From the NCBI GenBank assembly GCA_030045295.1, contig JASIGD010000366.1, positions 1 to 9,547 on the forward strand: 9,547 bases of DNA. Direction: 5' to 3'. The notes beneath the pieces were generated by a model. That model was not told where the DNA came from. It did no database searches and was given only the letters and a program-made list of their open reading frames with translations. Within the stretch, counting starts at the first letter, position 1. The number at the start of each line of letters is the position of its first letter. A program made the position numbers and the translations under genes. This document shows positions 1 through 6,475 of the stretch, piece after piece. This DNA comes from Streptosporangiaceae bacterium. GTDB taxonomy: Bacteria > Actinomycetota > Actinomycetes > Streptosporangiales > Streptosporangiaceae.

Positions 1-1168
1 TGACGTGGAAGGAGACCACCAGCCGCCGGGCCCGCCGCACCTCGGCACCGGTCCGTTCGTCGACGTGCTTCCACAGCACGCCGTTGTCTTCCTCGTGGAT
101 GCAGATCGCGTTGCGGATCACCCGCGGCTCGCCGCGTGAGTCGTGCACCACCGCGTCCAGGTAGGTGATCTCCCCCAGGCAGTCGCAGCCGAGCTCCAGC
201 GACGTCGTCATGAAGCCCAGACCCCACTCGCCGATGTCGAACGCGGTGCGCCGGTAATGGTCGGGGCTGGCGTCCCGGTACGGTACGAACATCTCCGCGA
301 ACGACATCCGGTAGGCGACCGGGCGCAGCCGCCCACCGTCGTCGAAGTTCACCTGGTACAGCACCAGGCCCTCGCGATAGTTGAACCCCAGCCTGAGCTG
401 CCAGTTCTGCCAGCGCAGCAGCCGGCCGTCCAAGGTGAACCCGACTCCAGAAGGCTGGCTGACCTCCAGCGGCGTGACCTCCCGCAGCGGCTTCCCGACC
501 AGCGCGGGCAGGTACTCGCCCATCACCTCCGGCTCGCCCCCTGACGCGCCGACGGTGCTGTCTTCGATCTCTAGCAGCGTCATCCGGTTCAGGTCGACGA
601 TCGGGTGCAGCCCGCTCACGTGGTGCGCGTACGGGTTGCCGTCCGCGCTGCCCCGGTACCAGACGTCGCACCAGCCGACCCGCAGGCCCCGGTAGCGCTC
701 GGGCACCAGCGCGGCCCCGTAGGCCCACATGTCGATGAGCACCAGGGACATGTCGGTGATCCCGCGCCGGGCCAGCGCCTCGAGCACCGCGGGCTGGGCG
801 CGCAGCATCTCATCGCACTCGTGCCATTCGTCCACCGTCATGTTCGGCTGCTGGCCCGGGAGATCCTGCCACGCCGTGACCGCGCCGTCGGCCAGGGATA
901 CCACCGCCCGGTAAGCCCGGCCGTCCGAGCGATCCCAGCACACCGCGATCGCCTCGCGGGGAGGCGTCTCGCCCGCTTCGTGGGCGGCCAGGGCGTCCTT
1001 GCCCGGCTCCTTGAGCTCGATCGAGGCGAACCGCCAGGCCGGGCCGACCCCGCGATCGCGCCGCAGGATCCCGGCCACCTGCCGGATCTCCTCAGCCGAC
1101 AGCGGGTCCAGCGGATGCGCCCGGCCGACCTCGGAACGCGCCTCGTCCAGCTTCGTTGCGTCGGTCAC
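1..1168 (-). CDS. Copper-containing primary-amine oxidase, N-terminal 389 residues (partial at window edge)
   Basis: Copper/topaquinone amine oxidases convert a primary amine, O2 and water to aldehyde, ammonia and H2O2. The reading frame runs from a GTG at 1168 leftwards off the window, 389 codons. The N-terminal part fits the N2/N3 domains; the family signatures are DGNPYAHHVSG (about residue 175), RMSFAEMFVPY (about 287) and FDIGEWGLG. The Asp of the last motif (residue 311, bases 236-238) aligns with the family's catalytic base. In characterised homologues the Tyr that becomes topaquinone lies about 84 residues further on, so the window stops some five residues short of it; the copper-binding His residues are also outside. 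A GGAGG six bases upstream supports the GTG start; the nearby ATG is out of frame. It is divergent from the amino-acid decarboxylase, so an aromatic amine such as phenethylamine or tyramine is a reasonable inferred substrate. Family assignment is secure; substrate is not. Confidence 0.93.
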   Translation of the reverse strand, partial: MTDATKLDEARSEVGRAHPLDPLSAEEIRQVAGILRRDRGVGPAWRFASIELKEPGKDALAAHEAGETPPREAIAVCWDRSDGRAYRAVVSLADGAVTAWQDLPGQQPNMTVDEWHECDEMLRAQPAVLEALARRGITDMSLVLIDMWAYGAALVPERYRGLRVGWCDVWYRGSADGNPYAHHVSGLHPIVDLNRMTLLEIEDSTVGASGGEPEVMGEYLPALVGKPLREVTPLEVSQPSGVGFTLDGRLLRWQNWQLRLGFNYREGLVLYQVNFDDGGRLRPVAYRMSFAEMFVPYRDASPDHYRRTAFDIGEWGLGFMTTSLELGCDCLGEITYLDAVVHDSRGEPRVIRNAICIHEEDNGVLWKHVDERTGAEVRRARRLVVSFHV

Positions 1169-1174
1169 GATTGT

Positions 1175-1179
1175 CCTCC
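1175..1179 (-). promoter_or_regulatory. Ribosome binding site of the amine oxidase
   Basis: On the minus strand GGAGG is followed by six bases (ACAATC) and the GTG start at 1168. This decides the start, because an ATG overlapping the site is in another frame. Confidence 0.75.
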
Positions 1180-1262
1180 ATTCCGCGACAAGGCCTATCC
1201 TTGCTGATTACCGGCGGGGAGGCCAGATCTGCCCGTTGAGTCCTCTGGTCCAGGTGTTACCA

Positions 1263-1282
1263 CGGCCCGGGTTACCGGGCCG
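1263..1282. repeat. Perfect 8-bp inverted repeat in the divergent intergenic region
   Basis: CGGCCCGG (1263-1270), loop GTTA, CCGGGCCG (1275-1282). GTTACC occurs at 1256-1261 and again at 1271-1276, and CCCCGGCC occurs at 1286-1293 and 1304-1311, so this 60-base stretch is repeat-rich. No T-run follows, so it is not a typical intrinsic terminator. Its position between divergent genes suits a regulator-binding site or structured leader. Function is inferred only from position. Confidence 0.45.
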
Positions 1283-1326
1283 CAACCCCGGCCCCTGAGG
1301 ATTCCCCGGCCGCGGGTACCTAACCT

Positions 1327-1362
1327 TGCGGTGGCCGCACCGCAGGCTCTACGGTGCGGCCA
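1327..1362 (+). promoter_or_regulatory. Two overlapping hairpins at the decarboxylase start codon
   Basis: Arm 1332-1342 and arm 1352-1362 form a perfect 11-bp inverted repeat with a 9-base loop, and the second arm ends on the A of the ATG at 1362. A second perfect hairpin, TGCGGTG (1327-1333) pairing with CACCGCA (1338-1344) around a 4-base loop, shares bases with the first arm, so the two cannot form together. No Shine-Dalgarno sequence lies between the hairpin and the ATG. A TAACCT hexamer at 1321-1326 could be a -10 element placing transcription start near 1333. Either an RNA switch occluding the start or a 31-bp DNA operator would fit; the structure itself is plain in the sequence, the role is inferred. 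Confidence 0.5.
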
Positions 1363-2723
1363 TGCACAGTGTGGATGCCACCACCGAGGCGATGATCAGG
1401 TCGGTACTCGCGTACGCGGAGAACCGGCTGCGGCTGGACCCGGTTCCGCTGGACCAGGGCTCCCGGGACCCGGCTGAGCTTGACGCCGCGCTGAAAGGGC
1501 TGCTTGGCCCCGAGCCGCACACCCCTGACCAGGTCCTCGGCGTATACACCTCAGTCGTGGCGCCGGCCGTGATCTCGGCCGACAGCCCGCGCTTCCTCGG
1601 GTTCATCCCGGCCGCGCCGACCAAAGCGTCGCTGCTGTTCGACATGCTCATCTCGTGCGCGTCGATCCAGGGCATCTCCTGGCTAGAGGCCGCCGGGGCG
1701 ATCCACGCCGAGAACCTCGTGCTGCGGCTGATCGCCGACCAGGCCGGGCTGCCGCAGAAAGCGGGCGGGTGCTTCGTCTCCGGAGGCTCGGCCGGAAACC
1801 TGTCCGCCCTGGTCGTAGCCCGCGAGGTGGCCAAGCGCAAGGCCGGGCCGGACGCGGCCGGCCGCCGCTGGCGGGTGGCGGTCAGCGAAGACGCCCATTC
1901 CTCGATCGTCAACGCGCTGCGGATCCTGGAGATGGACCCGCTGATCGTGCGCGCCACCGATCACCGGCTGACCGGCGAGGGCCTCCGGACGGCGATCGCG
2001 GCGGACGGGGATCCCGGGTCGCTCGCGGCGATCGTGGCGACGTCGGGCACGACGAACGCGGGCATCATCGACGACCTGGCCGGCGCGGCCGCCGTGGCGC
2101 GCGAGCACGGCCTGTGGTTCCACGTGGACGGCGCGTACGGCGGAGCCGGCCTGTTCGCGCCGAGCGTCCGCAGCCGGTACGACGGCATCGAGCACGCCGA
2201 CTCGTTCATCGTGGACCCGCACAAGTGGCTGTTCGCCCCGTTCGACTGCGCAGCCTTGCTCTACCGGGATCCAGCGGTGGCCCGGTCGGTGCACAAGCAG
2301 GATGCCTCGTATCTCGACGTCATCCACGACACGCCGGGGGAGTGGAACCCGACCGATTACGCCTACCACCTGACCAGGCGGGCCCGCGGCCTGCCGCTCT
2401 GGTTCTCGCTGTCGGTGTACGGCGTCGAGGCCTACGCCGAGGCCATCGAGACGGCGATCGAGCTGGCCCGGCAGGCCGCCGCGGAAATCCGAGCCAGGGA
2501 CAACCTGGAGCTGATCCGCGAGCCCGAGCTCGGGGTCGTGCTGTTCCGGCGCCGCGGCTGGGACTCGGGCCGGTACGCCCGATGGGCCGATCAGCTGCTG
2601 CAGGACCAGGTGGCCTTCATCCCGCCGTCGGCCTGGGAGGGCGAGACGGTGGCGAGGTTCGCGTTCCTCCACCCGCACACCCCGATGGAACTGGTGCGGC
2701 AGATCCTCGACCGGATGGACTAG
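1362..2723 (+). CDS. Group II PLP-dependent amino-acid decarboxylase (aromatic-L-amino-acid decarboxylase family)
   Basis: This 453-residue protein belongs to the pyridoxal-dependent decarboxylase family that includes aromatic amino-acid, glutamate and histidine decarboxylases, cytoplasmic enzymes releasing CO2 to give the amine. Visible landmarks: SGGSAGN near residue 142 (cofactor phosphate region), the ring-stacking His179 in VSEDAHSS, Asp256 in FHVDGAYGG that contacts the pyridine nitrogen, and the Schiff-base Lys288 in DPHKW. Length fits the family. The frame opens upstream at a TTG (1326), but ATG 1362 gives the family-like N-terminus; neither has a good ribosome binding site, and an inverted repeat ends on this ATG. 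Divergence from a copper amine oxidase and proximity to paaABCDE suggest Phe, Tyr or Trp as substrate (Phe to phenethylamine would feed the pathway). Substrate choice within the family cannot be read from the motifs. Confidence 0.88.
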   Translation: MHSVDATTEAMIRSVLAYAENRLRLDPVPLDQGSRDPAELDAALKGLLGPEPHTPDQVLGVYTSVVAPAVISADSPRFLGFIPAAPTKASLLFDMLISCASIQGISWLEAAGAIHAENLVLRLIADQAGLPQKAGGCFVSGGSAGNLSALVVAREVAKRKAGPDAAGRRWRVAVSEDAHSSIVNALRILEMDPLIVRATDHRLTGEGLRTAIAADGDPGSLAAIVATSGTTNAGIIDDLAGAAAVAREHGLWFHVDGAYGGAGLFAPSVRSRYDGIEHADSFIVDPHKWLFAPFDCAALLYRDPAVARSVHKQDASYLDVIHDTPGEWNPTDYAYHLTRRARGLPLWFSLSVYGVEAYAEAIETAIELARQAAAEIRARDNLELIREPELGVVLFRRRGWDSGRYARWADQLLQDQVAFIPPSAWEGETVARFAFLHPHTPMELVRQILDRMD

Positions 2724-2775
2724 GCACGCGCCCAGGCCGCGCAACCAGAGCTCGTTTCGATAGCCAGCCGGTAGC

Positions 2776-2804
2776 TTTCAATTCATTCGATTATATGTTT
2801 TAAT
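2776..2804 (+). promoter_or_regulatory. Candidate sigma-70-type promoter in an AT-rich island
   Basis: TTTCAA (2776-2781) and TTTAAT (2799-2804) are separated by 17 bases; the -10 matches TATAAT at five of six positions, the -35 is weak. It lies in a conspicuously AT-rich stretch (about 2776-2807) within otherwise GC-rich DNA, downstream of the decarboxylase stop and about 110 bases upstream of the next start codon. It would drive the membrane protein gene with a long leader. Confidence 0.45.
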
Positions 2805-2821
2805 AACGGTACGAGCTTACC

Positions 2822-2889
2822 CAGCTGGCGGGGATCCCCGGCTGCCACCGGCCCGGACCCTTCCGACCGTTGACTGCGAGGAACCTCGC
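2822..2889 (+). repeat. Structured leader: palindrome and small hairpin
   Basis: CGGGGATCCCCG at 2829-2840 is a perfect 12-bp palindrome, flanked by CAGC (2822-2825) and GCTG (2841-2844), which are also complementary. Further on, GCGAG (2876-2880) and CTCGC (2885-2889) form a 5-bp stem with a GAAC loop. There is no T-run. These elements sit in the predicted 5' leader of the 2921-3760 gene; I do not recognise a riboswitch class. Confidence 0.35.
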
Positions 2890-2910
2890 CAGGCCGCGAC
2901 CGGTCCGATC

Positions 2911-2916
2911 AGGAGG
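2911..2916 (+). promoter_or_regulatory. Ribosome binding site deciding the start at 2921
   Basis: AGGAGG lies four bases before ATG 2921. It favours this ATG over an in-frame upstream start at 2870, which would add 17 residues of Arg/Pro-rich sequence with no family-like character. Confidence 0.7.
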
Positions 2917-2920
2917 CGAC

Positions 2921-3760
2921 ATGCTCGCTGCCGTTGCCGCTGGTGCCAGCCACCCCGCCGTCGCCTCTTTGCTGGGACTCGGGGCCGCTGGCCTCGCCAG
3001 CGCGGTGGTCGCCATGACCTGGAATGTGCACGCGCGCCAGATCCGGCTCGCCGAGCTGCTGGCCCGCCGCCAGGGCATCGTGACCGGGGAAACGGCCGAG
3101 CCTGGCCAGGCGCTCAACGGGCACGGCGACCCCGAGGCAGCCCTCGTGGACGTCCAGGAAGCGCTGGAGGCTGTAGCGGCCCAGGGCACTCAGAGAGGCC
3201 AGAAGCCTCAAGGAAGCCAGGTCCAGGAGAACCACGGCGGGCGGGGAGCCGCGAGGCCAGCCAAGCTGGTCATCGAAGGCCCGGAAACCGTGGTCGTCGG
3301 CGAGCAGGTCCGCTACCGCGTCCGGCCGTCGGGCAACGGGCAGGCCGTGACTTGGGCCGCGGGCGGGGGCTCGGTGTCGCAGGCTCCTGATCCGGCCCAT
3401 CCCAACGAATTGTTCCTGATCGCTGACCGGCCCGGCAAGCTGATGCTCCACGCGCGGGTACGTGAGGGCCTCAGCGAGCGCCGCGAAACGAAGTCCGTCA
3501 CGGCCGTGCCCGACCTTACGCCCGCCGCGTCACCGTTCCCGCTGCGGCTGTTCCTCCACGGATGGAGCCTGGCCGTCGTGGCCGTCTTGGTCATCGGAGT
3601 CACCGGAGCCCTCGTCGCCCTGGGCAACCTCACTTCGGCCGACTTCATCGCGCTGGTCGTCCCGCTGACCGCGCTGCTCGCCGTGATAACCGCCGCCCGT
3701 GCGCCGGGTGACGCGAGTGGCCGCCCGGGCCGGAGCTCCCGCGCTGGGCCTGGCGCCTGA
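2921..3760 (+). CDS. Hypothetical membrane protein with Ig-like central domain and three predicted membrane segments
   Basis: I do not recognise this 279-residue protein. From the sequence: a hydrophobic segment at about residues 13-34, a basic stretch (HARQIRLAELLARRQ), a Gln/Gly-rich low-complexity linker (about 55-113), and a beta-rich region at about 115-196. That region contains EGPETVVVGEQVRYRV, an alternating strand pattern and a VTWAAGGGSV turn, resembling bacterial Ig-like folds. A hydrophobic pair follows (about 215-237 and 242-260) with a basic Arg/Gly/Pro tail. Basic residues flank segment 1 on its C-side, segment 2 on its N-side and segment 3 on its C-side, so the positive-inside rule predicts the Ig-like region to be cytoplasmic, which is unusual. 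AGGAGG before ATG 2921 sets the start. It lies between the decarboxylase and the paa operon on the same strand, with 129 bases and a separate promoter before paaA, so a role in the pathway is not implied. Confidence 0.7.
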   Translation: MLAAVAAGASHPAVASLLGLGAAGLASAVVAMTWNVHARQIRLAELLARRQGIVTGETAEPGQALNGHGDPEAALVDVQEALEAVAAQGTQRGQKPQGSQVQENHGGRGAARPAKLVIEGPETVVVGEQVRYRVRPSGNGQAVTWAAGGGSVSQAPDPAHPNELFLIADRPGKLMLHARVREGLSERRETKSVTAVPDLTPAASPFPLRLFLHGWSLAVVAVLVIGVTGALVALGNLTSADFIALVVPLTALLAVITAARAPGDASGRPGRSSRAGPGA

Positions 3761-3765
3761 GGCCT

Positions 3766-3822
3766 GAGGGGCCGAAAGGGCTGAACTTCGCGGAACGTAA
3801 CCTCACGCATCGCCGGCCCCTC
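3766..3822 (+). terminator. Possible terminator: 9-bp inverted repeat with a long loop
   Basis: GAGGGGCCG (3766-3774) and CGGCCCCTC (3814-3822) are perfectly complementary, separated by 39 bases. The first arm begins six bases after the stop of the upstream gene. No T-tract follows, although the DNA turns AT-rich around 3834. It may separate the membrane-protein gene from the paa operon; the long loop makes this uncertain. Confidence 0.35.
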
Positions 3823-3839
3823 CTCGGCACGACTATTTA

Positions 3840-3869
3840 TTGACCGAACGTTCGGTAATGGAGTAGCCT
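3840..3869 (+). promoter_or_regulatory. Promoter of the paaABCDE operon
   Basis: TTGACC (3840-3845; five of six to TTGACA) and TAGCCT (3864-3869; TAnnnT) are separated by 18 bases, immediately upstream of paaA. The TetR-type palindrome at 3843-3856 overlaps the -35 and fills the spacer, so a bound repressor would block RNA polymerase. Transcription would start near 3876, giving a very short leader. Confidence 0.6.
3843..3856. promoter_or_regulatory. TetR-type operator (probable PaaR box), paaA promoter
   Basis: ACCGAACGTTCGGT is a perfect 14-bp palindrome. It fits the ACCGnnCGnnCGGT core that I recall for the actinobacterial TetR-family PaaR repressor, and a 12/14 copy lies upstream of the TetR gene at the end of this operon. 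Position over the -35/spacer indicates repression. Confidence 0.75.
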
Positions 3870-3889
3870 GCCAGGGGGTTCGCGGCGAG

Positions 3890-4912
3890 ATGGGAGGCGG
3901 CGTGTACGGCAGCTACGACACCGGTACCGCCGGCGGCTCCGCGGGATCGGCGGACGAGGTCGCCCAGGAAGACGCCCAGCAGCGGTTCGACCAGCTCATC
4001 GCCGCCGACCAGCGGATCGAGCCGCGCGACTGGATGCCGGACGCCTACCGCAAGACGCTCATCAGGCAGATCGCGCAGCACGCCCACTCAGAGATCATCG
4101 GCATGCAGCCCGAGGGCAACTGGATCACCCGCGCGCCCAGCCTGCGGCGCAAGGCCATCCTGATCGCCAAGGTGCAAGACGAAGCGGGCCACGGTCTGTA
4201 CCTCTACTCCGCCGCCGAGACGCTCGGCGTGGATCGCGAGGAGCTCCTCGACCTGCTTCACACGGGCCGGCAGAAGTACTCGAGCATCTTTAACTACCCG
4301 ACCCTGAACTGGGCCGACGTCGGCGCGATCGGCTGGCTCGTGGACGGCGCGGCCCTCATGAACCAGGTGCCGCTGTGCCGCTGCTCGTACGGCCCGTACG
4401 CCCGGGCGATGGTCCGCATCTGCAAGGAGGAGTCGTTCCACCAGAGGCAGGGCTTCGAGATCCTGTACACGCTCTCGCACGGAACTCCCGAGCAGAAGGC
4501 CATGGCCCAGGACGCTGTGAACCGGTACTGGTGGCCGTCGCTAATGATGTTCGGTCCTGCCGACGACGCGTCATCGCACTCGGCTCAGTCGACCGCGTGG
4601 GGCATCAAGCGATTCAGCAACGACGAACTTCGCCAGCGTTTTGTCGACATGACCGTCCCGCAGGCCGAGGTCCTCGGCCTGGACCTCCCCGACGAGGATC
4701 TGCGCTGGAACGCCGAGCGCGGTCACCACGACTTCGGCGAGATCGACTGGGCCGAGTTCGCCCGTGTGATCCGCGGCGACGGGCCCTGCAACGCCGAGCG
4801 TCTGCGGCGGCGCCGCCAGGCCCATGACGACGGCGCGTGGGTCCGCGAGGCAGCCCGGGCCTACGCGGACAAGCACGCCCGGCGCGACCTCGCTGGGGGA
4901 CGCGCCTCATGA
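3890..4912 (+). CDS. paaA: 1,2-phenylacetyl-CoA epoxidase, catalytic subunit PaaA
   Basis: PaaA is the diiron oxygenase subunit of the cytoplasmic PaaABCDE complex, which epoxidises the aromatic ring of phenylacetyl-CoA using O2 and electrons from PaaE. The protein (340 residues) matches the E. coli subunit over nearly its whole length, including [33 protein letters not shown] and [15 protein letters not shown]. The two ExxH iron-ligand motifs of the ferritin-like bundle are present: E98/H101 in DEAGH and E181/H184 in EESFH. About 25 residues precede the conserved start seen in E. coli. The start is ambiguous: ATG 3890 has only a distant AGGGGG (3873-3878), while GTG 3902, four residues in, follows GGGAGG by four bases; either gives a functional protein. 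It is the first gene of the operon, and its stop overlaps the paaB start (ATGA). Confidence 0.97.
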   Translation: MGGGVYGSYDTGTAGGSAGSADEVAQEDAQQRFDQLIAADQRIEPRDWMPDAYRKTLIRQIAQHAHSEIIGMQPEGNWITRAPSLRRKAILIAKVQDEAGHGLYLYSAAETLGVDREELLDLLHTGRQKYSSIFNYPTLNWADVGAIGWLVDGAALMNQVPLCRCSYGPYARAMVRICKEESFHQRQGFEILYTLSHGTPEQKAMAQDAVNRYWWPSLMMFGPADDASSHSAQSTAWGIKRFSNDELRQRFVDMTVPQAEVLGLDLPDEDLRWNAERGHHDFGEIDWAEFARVIRGDGPCNAERLRRRRQAHDDGAWVREAARAYADKHARRDLAGGRAS

Positions 4913-5217
4913 CTGAGCAGGCTGAGGCCCGCGGCAGGCAGGGCTGGCCGCTGTGGGAGGTGTTCGTCCGCGCCCGGCGCGGTCTGGCGCACCAGCATGT
5001 CGGGAGCCTGCACGCTCCCGACGCCGCCATGGCCCTGCGCAACGCGCGTGACGTCTACACCCGCCGCGGTGAGGGCGTGTCCATCTGGGTGGTGCCTTCA
5101 GCCGCGATCGCCGCGAGCAGCCCGGACGAGAAGGACCCGTTCTTCGACCCCGCCCTGGACAAGGCCTACCGGCATCCGACCTTCTACGACGTCCCCGAGG
5201 GGGCGAAGCACCTTTGA
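4909..5217 (+). CDS. paaB: 1,2-phenylacetyl-CoA epoxidase subunit PaaB
   Basis: PaaB is a small non-catalytic subunit needed for the assembled epoxidase complex. This copy has 102 residues, about the usual size. Conserved features are the N-terminal [20 protein letters not shown], the central [19 protein letters not shown] and the C-terminal [19 protein letters not shown]. The ATG at 4909 overlaps the paaA stop by four bases (ATGA), which decides the start: a longer frame open from 4837 would lie within paaA. Its stop overlaps the paaC start, indicating translational coupling in one transcript. Confidence 0.95.
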   Translation: MTEQAEARGRQGWPLWEVFVRARRGLAHQHVGSLHAPDAAMALRNARDVYTRRGEGVSIWVVPSAAIAASSPDEKDPFFDPALDKAYRHPTFYDVPEGAKHL

Positions 5218-5987
5218 GCGGCCCCGCCGTCGGCGCTCGGACGCTGCCGCCGCTGGCGGCCTACGCGCTGGGTCTCGGGGATGACGCGCTGATTCTCGCC
5301 CAGCGGCTCGGCGAGTGGGTCGCGCACGCGCCGCAGATCGAGGAAGACGTCGCCCTGGCCAACATCGCGCTCGATCTGCTCGGGCAGGCGCGCACCTTGC
5401 TCACCTACGCCGGCGCGGTCGAGGGAGCGGGCCGGGACGAGGATGACCTGGCGTACCTGCGTGACGACCGCGACTTCCGCAACGTGCAGCTGGTCGAGAT
5501 CCGGGGCGGCGACTTCGCCGTCACGATGGCGCGGCAGCTGGTCTTCTCCGCCTATCAGTACGAGCTCTACACCGCCCTGCTCAGCAGCGGCGACGCCACC
5601 ATCGCCGGGCTGGCCGGCAAGGCGGTCAAGGAAGTGGCGTACCACCGGGACCACGCGACCCAGTGGGTGCTGCGCCTGGGCGACGGGACTGAGCTGTCCC
5701 GGGCGCGCATGCAGGCCGGGCTCGACCAGGTCTGGCCGTACGTCGAGGAGCTCTTCGAGGGGGACGACGCGACCAGTCGGCTCGCGGGCATAGCGGCGGA
5801 CCCGGCCGCGCTCCGTCCGCCCTGGCAGCGGTACGTGACCTCGGTACTCGCCGAGGCGACGCTGCAGCCGCCGGAGCCGCGCTGGCGCTCCCGCGGCGGC
5901 CGCAACGGGCTGCATACCGAGGACCTCGGGCACCTGCTCGCCGAGATGCAGCACCTGCATCGCTCGCACCCGGGGGCGGCGTGGTGA
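5214..5987 (+). CDS. paaC: 1,2-phenylacetyl-CoA epoxidase subunit PaaC
   Basis: PaaC is the structural ferritin-like partner that pairs with PaaA in the epoxidase core. The 257-residue length is close to the E. coli protein. Recognisable family segments are LGDDALILAQRLGEW and EEDVALANIALDLLGQAR (N-terminal helices), FSAYQYELY and KEVAYHRDHATQWVLRLGDG (centre), and LHTEDLGHLLAEMQHLHR (C-terminus). The start is a TTG at 5214 that overlaps the paaB stop as TTGA; a G-rich GAGGGGG about ten bases upstream could serve as ribosome binding site. No ATG or GTG occurs near the start in frame, so the rare TTG is likely genuine. It ends overlapping paaD. Confidence 0.95.
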   Translation: MSGPAVGARTLPPLAAYALGLGDDALILAQRLGEWVAHAPQIEEDVALANIALDLLGQARTLLTYAGAVEGAGRDEDDLAYLRDDRDFRNVQLVEIRGGDFAVTMARQLVFSAYQYELYTALLSSGDATIAGLAGKAVKEVAYHRDHATQWVLRLGDGTELSRARMQAGLDQVWPYVEELFEGDDATSRLAGIAADPAALRPPWQRYVTSVLAEATLQPPEPRWRSRGGRNGLHTEDLGHLLAEMQHLHRSHPGAAW

Positions 5988-6475
5988 GCGCGCCGGCCCG
6001 GGCCGAACTCCTGGCCGCCGCCCGCGCCGTGACGGATCCGGAAATTCCCGTGCTGACCCTCGGCGACCTGGGAGTGATCCGTGACCTGCGGATGGCCGGG
6101 GACGGAGCAGTGGAGGTGGACATTACCCCCACCTACACGGGCTGCCCTGCGACGGAGGTGATCGCCGCCGATGTGCAAGCCGCCCTGCGCCGGCTCGGCG
6201 CGGACCCCGTCCGCGTCCGTACCGTGCTGTCCCCGCCGTGGACGACCGACTGGATGAGCCAGGCGGGGCGGAGCAAGCTGCGCGAGTTCGGGATCGCGCC
6301 GCCCGGACCTGCCGCTCGCGCCGCGGCCCCTGTTCGGCTGTTGCTCTCAGCCCGCTGCCCGCACTGCGGTTCGACCGACACCAAACAGGTCAGCCGCTTC
6401 GGTTCGACGCCCTGCAAGTCGCTGTGGACCTGCCGGTCGTGCGCCGAGCCATTCGACTCCTTCAAGGCCCTATGA
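5984..6475 (+). CDS. paaD: PaaD, MIP18/DUF59-type factor of the phenylacetyl-CoA epoxidase system
   Basis: PaaD belongs to the DUF59/MIP18 family of Fe-S or metal-centre maturation factors and is thought to help mature the epoxidase, probably its Fe-S partner PaaE. The protein has 163 residues from GTG 5984. The N-terminal domain has VTDPEIPVLTLGDLGVIRD and YTGCPATEV with the conserved Cys54. The C-terminal part carries a zinc-ribbon-like cysteine set: C125 and C128 (CPHC), C144, C150 and C153 (CRSC), typical for PaaD. Two adjacent GTGs (5981, 5984) are possible starts; 5984 forms the same 4-base overlap (GTGA with the paaC stop) as the other junctions and is preferred. The stop overlaps the paaE ATG. 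Confidence 0.93.
   Translation: MSAPARAELLAAARAVTDPEIPVLTLGDLGVIRDLRMAGDGAVEVDITPTYTGCPATEVIAADVQAALRRLGADPVRVRTVLSPPWTTDWMSQAGRSKLREFGIAPPGPAARAAAPVRLLLSARCPHCGSTDTKQVSRFGSTPCKSLWTCRSCAEPFDSFKAL

Noticed and set aside
1224..1231. CAGATCTG palindrome in the divergent intergenic region as an operator
   Set aside because: An 8-bp palindrome extended only past a mismatch (GGC/CCC flanks) is too short to support alone, and no second copy was seen.
143..1298. Several plus-strand open frames opposite the amine oxidase
   Set aside because: They are Arg/Pro/His-rich and low in family-like sequence, and the minus strand carries a clear copper amine oxidase over the same bases.
1655..2803. A 382-residue plus-strand frame inside the decarboxylase
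   Set aside because: It is an out-of-frame shadow: extremely Arg/Gly/Pro-rich composition, while the overlapping frame holds intact PLP motifs.
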